A DNA stretch of 7,043 nucleotides from Gammaproteobacteria bacterium (GCA_027001525.1 JALTMR010000137.1:1-7043), one strand, 5' to 3'. Shown: positions 1-6,431, numbered from the stretch's first letter. The notes: a model not told the origin generated them from the letters alone. A program made the numbers and translations.

Positions 1-2
1 AG

Positions 3-299
3 CGTACGGGGCGCGCAGTTAAAGTGCTGCTGCTCGCCTGGTTGCTGGCGGGGATTGCAGTTTTTATTCCCATCGCTCACTTCTTTCTGGTGCCCATCTT
101 TTTTATTGCCGGGCCGGTGATGGCGTTTTCTCGCTACCGTGCGGAAGTGGTGCCCAACAGGGTGTGCGGGCGTTGTCCTGAGTGTGGCGAGGAGATTGAG
201 ATTCCTCTGGAGCCATCAGACAAATTGCCCAAGTGGAGTTATTGCCCCAGCTGTAATAAGTCTTTACATTTGGTGTATGATACCCCACTAATTAAGTAA
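3..299 (+). CDS. Small membrane protein with C-terminal zinc ribbon, probably 5'-partial
   Basis: The frame is open to the left edge of the window, so the true start probably lies upstream. The first start codon inside the window is GTG at 24, which would give 91 residues, but no Shine-Dalgarno site precedes it. Numbering from that GTG, residues 1-35 are strongly hydrophobic and would form one long or two short membrane segments. The rest is soluble with a CPEC pair (Cys51, Cys54), an extra Cys48, and a CPSC pair (Cys74, Cys77). Two CPxC knuckles about 20 residues apart are the usual form of a zinc ribbon. Similar hydrophobic-plus-zinc-ribbon proteins exist in gammaproteobacteria without known function. 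The gene ends 20 bases before a second small ORF and the two are likely co-transcribed. A metal-binding membrane protein is as far as the sequence goes; no function is proposed. Confidence 0.7.
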   Translation, partial: RTGRAVKVLLLAWLLAGIAVFIPIAHFFLVPIFFIAGPVMAFSRYRAEVVPNRVCGRCPECGEEIEIPLEPSDKLPKWSYCPSCNKSLHLVYDTPLIK

Positions 300-310
300 G
301 AAATTGAGCG

Positions 311-315
311 GGAGG
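311..315 (+). promoter_or_regulatory. Shine-Dalgarno site for the 33-residue ORF
   Basis: GGAGG, followed by two more G residues, ends four bases before the ATG at 320. It is the best ribosome binding site in the left part of the window and is the main reason to treat the very short ORF after it as translated. Confidence 0.5.
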
Positions 316-319
316 GGTT

Positions 320-421
320 ATGCGCGGAGTCTTCGCACTAATGATTTTAGGTCTGATGGGGGTGTCCGGACTCGCCACGGTGATGTTGCTGCTCTACCTG
401 CTGGGGTTTATCGGCAATTAG
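320..421 (+). CDS. Putative 33-residue single-span membrane protein
   Basis: An ATG ORF of 33 codons ending in TAG. It starts MRGVF and ends LLGFIGN, and is nearly all Leu, Met, Val, Gly and Ala with one Arg near the N-terminus and one Tyr in the C-terminal half. This fits one transmembrane helix with its N-terminus inside, or a tiny secreted hydrophobic peptide. It has a strong GGAGG site, follows the zinc-ribbon membrane gene by 20 bases, and sits just before a strong terminator, so it would be the last gene of that transcript. I do not recognise the family. ORFs this short arise by chance; the ribosome binding site, the position between a gene and its terminator, and the uniform hydrophobicity argue for it. 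Conservation would decide. Confidence 0.45.
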   Translation: MRGVFALMILGLMGVSGLATVMLLLYLLGFIGN

Positions 422-457
422 CCGGGCAGAGGCGGGGTGATGGCTGAAGCACAATAA

Positions 458-484
458 AAAAAGGGGCATTTAATGCCCCTTTTT
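458..484. terminator. Bidirectional intrinsic terminator
   Basis: GGGGCAT (463-469) pairs with ATGCCCC (473-479) around a three-base loop. The stem is flanked by an A run on the left (from 456) and a T run on the right (480-484), which can add five A-T pairs or serve as the U tract. On the + strand it ends the transcript of the two small membrane-protein genes. On the - strand the A run becomes the U tract, and it lies 12 bases past the CCA end of tRNA-Gly, so it ends that transcript too. It is the only clear intrinsic terminator in the window. Confidence 0.9.
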
Positions 485-495
485 CATGTCAGAAC

Positions 496-569
496 TGGAG
501 CGGGTGAAGGGAATCGAACCCTCGTGTGCAGCTTGGGAAGCTGCCGTTCTACCATTGAACTACACCCGC
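496..569 (-). tRNA. glyU: tRNA-Gly (anticodon CCC)
   Basis: A 74-base tRNA on the - strand with all arms visible: acceptor stem GCGGGTG/CACCCGC, D arm GTTC/GAAC, anticodon stem GCAGC/GCTGC around loop TTCCCAA, a four-base variable loop, a T arm with loop TTCGATT, then T and an encoded CCA. Position 33 is U and the anticodon at 34-36 is CCC, so it reads the GGG glycine codon. The sequence is close to E. coli glyU. It lies 46 bases after the stop of the outer-membrane protein gene on the same strand with no terminator between, so operon transcripts may run into it. A possible promoter of its own is listed separately. Confidence 0.97.
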
Positions 570-579
570 GTGGCGCAAG

Positions 580-606
580 ATTCTACATATAAGCCGGGAA
601 GTTCAC
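580..606 (-). promoter_or_regulatory. Possible promoter of tRNA-Gly
   Basis: Read on the - strand, a -10-like TAGAAT occupies 585-580, followed by a GC-rich stretch (GCGCC) before the tRNA 5' end at 569. A GC-rich discriminator is typical of stable-RNA promoters under stringent control. The -35 is weak: GTGAAC at 606-601 matches TTGACA at three positions and leaves a 15-base spacer, which is short. The distance leaves only a short 5' leader for RNase P. This is inference from position and consensus match. Confidence 0.35.
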
Positions 607-615
607 CAGCTAATT

Positions 616-1809
616 TTAATACTCCCACTTGTAGCCGAGAGCCAGTCTGTAGCGGTCATATTGGTAGCGACTGTCATTGGTGTCGACGGCGTTGTATTTC
701 AGCTCACCCCACAGGGCACGGTGTTCGTTTTGGGGGATTTCAGTGCTGATGCTGGCTTCCAGGGCATCGTAGGTTTTTTTGCCACCGGCGGTCTCTTCAA
801 ATGCCCAGGCGTTGTCATAGTCCAGCGTTTTGTAGCCAATGGCCAGGCGGGTTCTGGCGCGTTCCGTCTTGTGCAACAGACGGGCTTTGAGGGTGTGGCC
901 GGTATAGTCGTTGTAGCCGACGTAGAGATCTTCGCGGGTCGAGTATTTGTAGGTGAGGTAGGTGACCCATGCCTTGCTGATTTTGTGACGCAGGGTGGTT
1001 TCGATGGTCTGGTAGTCATATTCGCGTGCCGGGTAGGAGGCGAACATGCTGCCGTTAAGATCGCGCGAGGGGCGTTCGTCATAGGCGCGATTGGCCACGC
1101 TGAAGTCGAAATAAAGCTTGGTGGGGCGGCCGAGGCGAAACTCGATCTCTGCGGCCAGTTTTTGGTAGTCGTTGTCGTATTGGGAGACGACGATGGGGTC
1201 GACATAGTCCAGCGTCTCCATCACCCAGCTAAGGCCGTACTGGATGTTGCCCGTTTTGTATTTGTACTCCAGTTCAAAGCCGATGCTGTCGTAGTAGTAG
1301 CGCTGGGAAACATCGATGGCGCCAGGGGCCAGTTTCATTTCACCGCTGTCACGGTCGACATAGTATTCCTTCACATTTTTGGCAAATAGGCCGGCGTAGA
1401 GGCTGTCTTTTCGTGATTTTACCTGTTTGAAAATATACTCCCCGCCAAGGTCGATGCGGTGCACGGTTTTGTCACCGTTGCTGTAGTCCCGGTTAAGGTA
1501 ACGCTGGGTAACCAGGCGGTAGTCCGCTTTCAGGGCGATGGTTTGGGTGAGCATGGTTTCGTAGTCGATACCGGCATTGAGCGGAAGATAGAGCCCGGAC
1601 TTTACGCTGGGCACCACCGTCGGTGACTGCGGCGTACCGTTGACTGTGACGGTTTGGCTGAGATCTGTGTAGCTGTCGCCCGGAGTCTGGTAGATATTGC
1701 TGTTGTACCCCAGCCCAAGTTCGACATCCCAGTTGAGTTGGGCTGCACTGTTGCCGGAGGCCAAAGCGATGGCCAGTGCCAGTATCGATTTTCTAGGAAA
1801 TGATTTCAT
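616..1809 (-). CDS. Outer-membrane beta-barrel protein, last gene of the four-gene operon
   Basis: A 397-residue protein. Residues 1-23 are a Sec signal peptide: a basic start with R6 and K7, a hydrophobic Leu/Ala core, and an SAA cleavage site before Q24. The mature part has alternating polar and aromatic/hydrophobic strands with short polar turns, about 10% Tyr, very few Cys, and a final strand ending GYKWEY, an aromatic C-terminus of the kind the BAM complex recognises. Its length would suit about 14-16 strands. I do not recognise a named family; porin-like or secretion-barrel roles are both possible. An in-frame TTG at 1827 would add six residues, but the ATG at 1809 gives a normal signal peptide and has GAGAGAG nine bases upstream. 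The start overlaps the stop of the TPR gene by 17 bases, so translation is probably coupled. The context suggests it is the outer-membrane port or anchor of the system. Confidence 0.85.
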   Translation of the reverse strand: MKSFPRKSILALAIALASGNSAAQLNWDVELGLGYNSNIYQTPGDSYTDLSQTVTVNGTPQSPTVVPSVKSGLYLPLNAGIDYETMLTQTIALKADYRLVTQRYLNRDYSNGDKTVHRIDLGGEYIFKQVKSRKDSLYAGLFAKNVKEYYVDRDSGEMKLAPGAIDVSQRYYYDSIGFELEYKYKTGNIQYGLSWVMETLDYVDPIVVSQYDNDYQKLAAEIEFRLGRPTKLYFDFSVANRAYDERPSRDLNGSMFASYPAREYDYQTIETTLRHKISKAWVTYLTYKYSTREDLYVGYNDYTGHTLKARLLHKTERARTRLAIGYKTLDYDNAWAFEETAGGKKTYDALEASISTEIPQNEHRALWGELKYNAVDTNDSRYQYDRYRLALGYKWEY

Positions 1810-3724
1810 TGATGGTGTCTCTCTCAATCTGAGTGGGTGTAGTGGCGTCGGACTGAAGATCTTGCTTCAAGATTTTTGCCTTGCGATGCGCTTTGCGGGC
1901 GGCTTTCTTGTGGCCGGCTTTGCGTAGGGCGCGGCTCAACTCCATATGCAGGCGGTAGTTGGCGGGTTCTATATCAACCGCTTTTTGTAACAGCCTAATC
2001 GCCTCCTCGTAGTTCTTCTGGGCGATCATCACGCGGGCAAGGGCGCGGTGCGCTTTCATGCTGTCCGGCTCCAGAGTTAACAGTTTCCGGAATGCAGCGG
2101 CGGCGTTTTCGTGGTCTTTGGTTTCACGGTAGGCGAGGCCGATGTTGTACCAGGCGGAGGCGTAGCTGTCGTCCTGTTCGAGCACCGACCGATAGAGCTC
2201 GATGGCATCGCCATAGCGTTTTTTTCTGGCGTAACGAATCGCCAGGTTGAGCGTGGCAATCTGGTAGTTGGGGCGAATGGCCAGGGCATTCTGGTAGGCT
2301 TCGATGGCCAGTTCATTTTTGTTCTGACGGGCGTAGATCACGCCAATATTGAACCAGGCCTGAGCATATTGCCGGTCGTATTTGAGGGCACTGTGAAAGG
2401 CTTTGACGGCCTTGTCATACGCTTTCTGATGGAGGTAGATCAGGCCCAGGTTATACCAGGCCTCGGGGTAGTTTTGCCGCAGCCGGGTCGCCTCCTGGTA
2501 GGCGTAGATGGCTGCCTCTGCTTCACCCCGGGCGGCGTGAGTCAGCCCTACATTAAGGTAGGCCTGTGGGTAGTCGCCGCGCATCAGGTAGATGACGTCG
2601 TAGTAGTGTTTCAATGCCGCGTCGTAGTCCTTTTGTGCGTAGGCGGTACGGCCCAGATTAAACAGGCTGCGTGTGTGGTTGGGGTTGCGTTTTAAGATCC
2701 ATTCAAATTGTTCCCGGGCTTTGGCCAGCTTGCCCGATTCGAGCATCAACAAGCCATAGTTGTATCGTGCCTTGCTGTATTCGGGGTCAAATTGAATGGC
2801 TTTGAGGTAGTTGTTGGCCGCCTTGGCGGCGTGGCCCTGGCGACTGTAGATCAGGGCCCGTTGAAAGTAGGCGCGTGAATAGCTGGGTTTGATGCTTAAA
2901 ATCTTCTCCAGCTCCGCAAGCGCCTTGGCGTGGCCCTGGGGGGTGTCTGGTTCAATGGTGACCAGGCCGATACGAGCCTCAAGGTAGTCGGGCTTGATGC
3001 GGATGGCGGCTTCGAATGCCGTCCGGGCGAGGTGGTGGCTGTTTTCATCCGCAGCCCGGTAGGCGATGCCCATATTGTAGAGTGCACGCGCCTTGCGTGA
3101 TCCGCCCGCCAGTGAGGCGGCCTTCTCGAAGGCGCTGATGGCGTTGGGGTAGTCTTTTTGGCGCAGGTAGCTGACGCCCAGGTTGTACTGCGCCTCGAAG
3201 TGGTTTGGGTTGATCTGTAACAGGCGTTGATAGTCCTGTGCGGCTTTGGCGTACTGTTTGATGGAGGAGTGGATAACGCCCCGGTTGAAGTAGACGCTGG
3301 AGAAAACCGGTGGGGTGTTGCTCGCCTGGTCGAGCTGCGCCAGTGCTTTCTCTGCATCGCCCATCTTGTAGTAGAGCAATCCCAGGTCGTTCAGGGTCTC
3401 GGAGGTGATTTTTTCTGCCAGACGTCGCTTGTAGAGTGTCTCGGCCTCGATCAGGCGGCCGGCCTTCACCAGCTTTTCAGCTTCCAGGTGGGTGGGGTCG
3501 TCGCTGCGGGCGGTGTAAAACGTGTTCAGCTCCGCGCCGGCGCCATCGGCAGGGCCTTCGAGATTGAGCGTGGGGGCGCTGTGCTCGATTTCGATGAGGG
3601 TGACCCGGTCGGCATCGATAGTGGATTTGTACTGAACGTAGAGCAGTAGCACGAAAATCATGATCAATACGGCCAGGATGGGGGCCAGGCTTTCGCGAAA
3701 CAGGAGAGAAAGGCTACGCTTCAT
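1793..3724 (-). CDS. Membrane-anchored periplasmic TPR scaffold protein (about 16 TPR units)
   Basis: A 643-residue protein. A short basic N-terminus (K2, R3, R10) is followed by a membrane helix at about 11-31 with no clear signal-peptidase site, so it is probably an inner-membrane anchor with the bulk in the periplasm. After a linker to about 75, TPR units run almost without break to about 628. I count 16 of about 34 residues each, with recurring W/LYNxGxxY in helix A, a DYxxAIxAF-like helix B and P-N-Y/H turns; examples begin near 108, 142, 176, 210, 283 and 317. The C-terminus (about 607-632) is rich in Lys and Arg. TPR arrays are protein-binding scaffolds. Its start overlaps the ligase stop by 11 bases and its stop overlaps the barrel gene start by 17 bases. 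By analogy with envelope export systems that pair TPR proteins with barrels, such as AlgK with AlgE or the TPR part of PgaA, it probably links inner-membrane parts to the barrel. That role is inference; the TPR identity is clear. Confidence 0.92.
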   Translation of the reverse strand: MKRSLSLLFRESLAPILAVLIMIFVLLLYVQYKSTIDADRVTLIEIEHSAPTLNLEGPADGAGAELNTFYTARSDDPTHLEAEKLVKAGRLIEAETLYKRRLAEKITSETLNDLGLLYYKMGDAEKALAQLDQASNTPPVFSSVYFNRGVIHSSIKQYAKAAQDYQRLLQINPNHFEAQYNLGVSYLRQKDYPNAISAFEKAASLAGGSRKARALYNMGIAYRAADENSHHLARTAFEAAIRIKPDYLEARIGLVTIEPDTPQGHAKALAELEKILSIKPSYSRAYFQRALIYSRQGHAAKAANNYLKAIQFDPEYSKARYNYGLLMLESGKLAKAREQFEWILKRNPNHTRSLFNLGRTAYAQKDYDAALKHYYDVIYLMRGDYPQAYLNVGLTHAARGEAEAAIYAYQEATRLRQNYPEAWYNLGLIYLHQKAYDKAVKAFHSALKYDRQYAQAWFNIGVIYARQNKNELAIEAYQNALAIRPNYQIATLNLAIRYARKKRYGDAIELYRSVLEQDDSYASAWYNIGLAYRETKDHENAAAAFRKLLTLEPDSMKAHRALARVMIAQKNYEEAIRLLQKAVDIEPANYRLHMELSRALRKAGHKKAARKAHRKAKILKQDLQSDATTPTQIERDTINEIIS

Positions 3725-4655
3725 GGTCTGGTTTCCAGCTGTTTGCCTGACTGTTTGTCTGGCCTGTCTGATACCGCAGCGCCTCTAGTCCGGGGCGCAT
3801 GCCTATTTGATTGGCATTCTGTATCTGCAGGCCGGGGCGAACGTTGATCTCAAGCAGCAAGGGGGTTTCGGTGCCGATAGCGATGTCGATACCGAGGTAT
3901 TTCAGGGGTACATGTTCGGCGGCGGCCCGGCTCATGGCGATCACCTGATCCCAGTAGGGGATGGTGTTGCCGATTAGCTCGATGCCAGTGTCCGGGTGGT
4001 GTGTGACCTGTTTGTCCTTGAAAATGGCGTGGCTGGTGAGGCCGCTATCGATATCGATACCGATGCCCAGCGCACCCTGGTGCAGATTGGCTTTGCCGTC
4101 GGATGCCTGTGTGGGGATGCGGCACATGCAGAGAACAGGCTCGTGTTTGTGGACGATCAGGCGCACATCGGCCAGCCCCAGCGGACTAAGCTCGCACATG
4201 AAGGGGTGCTGGTCGATGCGTTGCTCGATGATGGCAACGTCGCTCAGGCCGAACGAGTAGACGCCAAAAATAATGTCGGTGATATGGCGCTTTATTTTGT
4301 CGACGTTGTAAGCCGTGCCGCCGGCGCTGTACCAGGTGTCGCCTGTTTTACGGGTGATGACGACGATACCGCCGCCACCGCTGCCGCGAGCCGGCTTGAT
4401 GACGAAGTCGCTATAGGCGCATAGCTCCTCTTCGAGCGTTCTCAGGGCGTAGAAGGCGTCGTAGGTGAGCAGGGTGTCGGGCACGGCGACGGCGGCGTCC
4501 TGGAGCACCTCTTTGGTCAGCAGCTTGTTATCGGCGATGGGGAAGTAGCGCCGATGGTTGTACGGATAGATATAGTGGAGGTTGCGCTGATTCATGGTGA
4601 GCATCCGGCGTGTGTTGTTACGGATCTCCCGCAGGCGTTTCAGCAGTCTTTTCAT
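3714..4655 (-). CDS. RimK-related ATP-grasp ligase (alpha-L-glutamate-ligase-like family)
   Basis: A 313-residue cytoplasmic enzyme with no signal or membrane segment. The N-terminal 25 residues are very basic, then come PYNHRR and DNKLLTK, typical of the alpha-L-glutamate-ligase-like family (TIGR02291). ATP-grasp motifs are present in order: VIKPARGSGGGG (85-96, with ATP-binding Lys87 and the Gly-rich loop), IIEQ (142-145) at the adenine site, DVRLIV (163-168), Asn190 and Gly195 in a NLHQGALG motif, Asp256, and LLEINVRPG (267-275), where Glu269 and Asn271 are the expected Mg ligands. It should activate a carboxylate as acyl-phosphate and join it to an amine, as RimK does with glutamate. The substrate is unknown. 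Its ATG overlaps the upstream stop as ATGA, with AAGAGG (4668-4663) as ribosome binding site. It sits next to its known partner, the transglutaminase/7TM protein. The family is certain enough; true glutamate ligase activity is not shown. Confidence 0.93.
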   Translation of the reverse strand: MKRLLKRLREIRNNTRRMLTMNQRNLHYIYPYNHRRYFPIADNKLLTKEVLQDAAVAVPDTLLTYDAFYALRTLEEELCAYSDFVIKPARGSGGGGIVVITRKTGDTWYSAGGTAYNVDKIKRHITDIIFGVYSFGLSDVAIIEQRIDQHPFMCELSPLGLADVRLIVHKHEPVLCMCRIPTQASDGKANLHQGALGIGIDIDSGLTSHAIFKDKQVTHHPDTGIELIGNTIPYWDQVIAMSRAAAEHVPLKYLGIDIAIGTETPLLLEINVRPGLQIQNANQIGMRPGLEALRYQTGQTNSQANSWKPDHEA

Positions 4656-6292
4656 GCCTGGGCCTCTTTAGCGAAGATCAGTTTGCGAAAGCGGATAAAC
4701 TCGGACAGGCGCATGCCAATCCACTTGCCCAGCCACAGGTTGAGAGCAATCACTACCAGCAGCAGTTCGGGGAAGGCGAGAATCATGCTTTGCAGAAACA
4801 GTGAGTCCATCACGGCGTAGCAGGCGGCAATGACGATCAGCGTTGTGAAGGTAATGCGAAAGGCCTTGAGGGTGCCCTGCTCGGTTTCGATGATAGCGAA
4901 GCGCTCTGCGGTGATCGCCAGGATCGCGATGGGGAAGAGGGTGACGTGGGCCAGTTCGAAGAGCTGGAACTGCACCCCCAGCACGGTCATCGTCATCATG
5001 ACGATGACAACGGTGCTAAGCATAATGGCCATTTTGGGTGAGTGAAGCAGATGAAGCCAGTCGAGCATTTTTCTCACCAGGGCGGAGATAAGAATGATCA
5101 GGACAAAGCCGATCAGCCCCCAGATCAGGCCGGTTTCGCGGGCTGCAGCGGCGATGAGGGCGGGCAAGAAGGTGCCGAAAGTCTCCATGCCGATGACGTT
5201 GCGGAAAATCACCACCACCAAGGCGCCCAGCGGAATCATCAAAATTATTTTTAATAAATTCTGGGATATACCCACCTGTTCGAAGATGGTGTAGAGGTTA
5301 AAGACGTTAAGGCTGGAGTGATCGAGTAGCTCCAGGGCTTCACGTTTGGGCACCAGGCGTTTCACCATCGTGAAGGAGTAGTTGAAGTTGACGTTGGTGG
5401 TGTGTTTGAACAGCACCAGGTCGCCGTAGTAGAGCGTCAGGTAGTTGGAGGGGATGTCGGCAAAGTGGTCATTGATGGTGTCAAACGGAACCCAATGGCC
5501 TGCGATGTAGACCTCCACCCACTGGTGGCTGGTGCGCTTGCTGCCCTGTTTCAGAATCAGGCCGCCGACGAGTCGGGCCGGCAGGTTGAGCTTGCGTGCA
5601 AGGGCGATGAACAGTCTGCTTTTGCCGTTGCAAGAGGCTTCCCCCAGCTTCAGTGTGGTCAGGGCATCGGTAAAGCCGGAGAAGTTGCGGTTCTCAAAGT
5701 TATCCTGCAGGTGGCGGTGGATGGTGGTCACGGCCTCCAGCACGGTGGGCGTGGTGTCGGGGAAGAGCTGCGCCAGGGTCTGGGCAATCAGGCTGTCATC
5801 TACCTGGATCCCCTCTTCCGCGAGCAGGTAGGGGACGAGTTCATCACTGTAAACTTTGGGGATGGGCATGTCGTCGGGGATGCTGTACTGCACGTGTTTG
5901 CTTTCCACCGAGTAGCTGTAGCGGATTGACTGCCGCCCCTGCACATTATCCGCTGTCCAGATGGCCTGCCGATTGAGAGTGTCGTTATTGATGGCGAAAT
6001 TGAAGTTACCCGATGAATTTTCCTCTGAAAAAATGAATTGGCGGTGATCGGTTTTGGGCAGATAGGTGCTGACCTTGATGTCATCGCCATGGCCGGTGGT
6101 GTCGATGTTGAGATCAACCCGGTAACTGACTGAGGGGATCAGGCCTGCCAGCGGGTAGTCCAGCACATAGAGCTTGTAGAACATAATGCCCCAGGCGCTC
6201 AGCAGCAGCGCCACCATGAGTCCGAAATAGGCATAGCTGCGGGTGCGGCTGGATGCTGCTTGAACCGGGGGCGTCGTATCAACCTTATTCAT
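4652..6292 (-). CDS. Transglutaminase-like periplasmic domain fused to seven transmembrane helices
   Basis: A 546-residue inner-membrane protein and first gene of the operon. One N-terminal helix (about 21-43) leads into a large periplasmic region (about 44-344), then about seven helices: near 345-363, 371-386, 388-406, 421-440, 449-464, 479-494 and 500-521. This is the architecture of Pfam Transglut_i_TM plus 7TM_transglut, also named UUP1 family. The papain/transglutaminase core is at about 185-275: Cys221 in EASCNGKSRLF, PARLVGG, His256 in SHQWVEVY and Asp271 in WVPFDTIN. These align with the catalytic Cys-His-Asp of transglutaminases although the family is called inactive. The family is known to occur beside ATP-grasp ligases of the type encoded next. 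The start is well fixed: an in-frame TGA lies six codons upstream and the next Met is residue 26. No strong ribosome binding site is seen. The substrate is unknown. Confidence 0.92.
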   Translation of the reverse strand: MNKVDTTPPVQAASSRTRSYAYFGLMVALLLSAWGIMFYKLYVLDYPLAGLIPSVSYRVDLNIDTTGHGDDIKVSTYLPKTDHRQFIFSEENSSGNFNFAINNDTLNRQAIWTADNVQGRQSIRYSYSVESKHVQYSIPDDMPIPKVYSDELVPYLLAEEGIQVDDSLIAQTLAQLFPDTTPTVLEAVTTIHRHLQDNFENRNFSGFTDALTTLKLGEASCNGKSRLFIALARKLNLPARLVGGLILKQGSKRTSHQWVEVYIAGHWVPFDTINDHFADIPSNYLTLYYGDLVLFKHTTNVNFNYSFTMVKRLVPKREALELLDHSSLNVFNLYTIFEQVGISQNLLKIILMIPLGALVVVIFRNVIGMETFGTFLPALIAAAARETGLIWGLIGFVLIILISALVRKMLDWLHLLHSPKMAIMLSTVVIVMMTMTVLGVQFQLFELAHVTLFPIAILAITAERFAIIETEQGTLKAFRITFTTLIVIAACYAVMDSLFLQSMILAFPELLLVVIALNLWLGKWIGMRLSEFIRFRKLIFAKEAQA

Positions 6293-6315
6293 GGGCGTTG
6301 GCGGTGTTCATTCAT
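6289..6315 (-). other. Possible 8-codon leader ORF overlapping the operon start
   Basis: Read on the - strand, an ATG at 6315 opens eight codons (MNEHRQRP), and the stop TGA shares bases with the ATG of the 7TM-transglutaminase gene as ATGA. The operon's own start has no good ribosome binding site, so reinitiation after this mini-ORF could supply translation. The mini-ORF itself has no clear Shine-Dalgarno site and may be chance. Confidence 0.2.
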
Positions 6316-6358
6316 TGTTGAAAAAATGTGCTGTCGTTGCTGTAACGCTCCTACCGCC

Positions 6359-6375
6359 ACTAAGGTTCCCTTAGT
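6359..6375. repeat. Perfect inverted repeat, possible operator
   Basis: ACTAAGG (6359-6365) and CCTTAGT (6369-6375) are exact reverse complements around a three-base centre. The site is 67 bases before the start of the envelope operon and about 57 bases before the thiS -10 element. No T run follows on either strand, so it is not an intrinsic terminator. The form fits a dimeric repressor or activator site between divergent genes, but no regulator family is identified. Confidence 0.4.
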
Positions 6376-6431
6376 TGATAAATAAAGTTGGTCTTTTTGA
6401 GGCTCGCCCGAACTCGATGAAGGGGTAGGCG

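Noticed and set aside
480..620. tRNA-Gly as an integration site for a mobile element
   Set aside because: No integrase gene, no second copy of the tRNA 3' end and no change in composition were seen on either side.
661..1389. A 242-codon + strand open frame antisense to the barrel gene
   Set aside because: The opposite strand has a signal peptide, barrel pattern and coupled start. The + frame has no ribosome binding site and a low-complexity Val/Gly/Ala/Phe make-up typical of a shadow frame.
1810..1827. Longer start (TTG at 1827) for the barrel protein
   Set aside because: It would put six residues, including an acidic one, before the signal peptide; ATG at 1809 has the better site and a normal signal peptide.
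2111..2695. A 194-codon + strand open frame antisense to the TPR gene
   Set aside because: It mirrors the TPR repeats and their codon use; no start signal or recognisable domain.
1793..3600. Apparent DNA repeat pattern about every 102 bases
   Set aside because: This is the 34-residue TPR period at protein level. The bases have diverged, so it is not a tandem DNA repeat or a CRISPR array.
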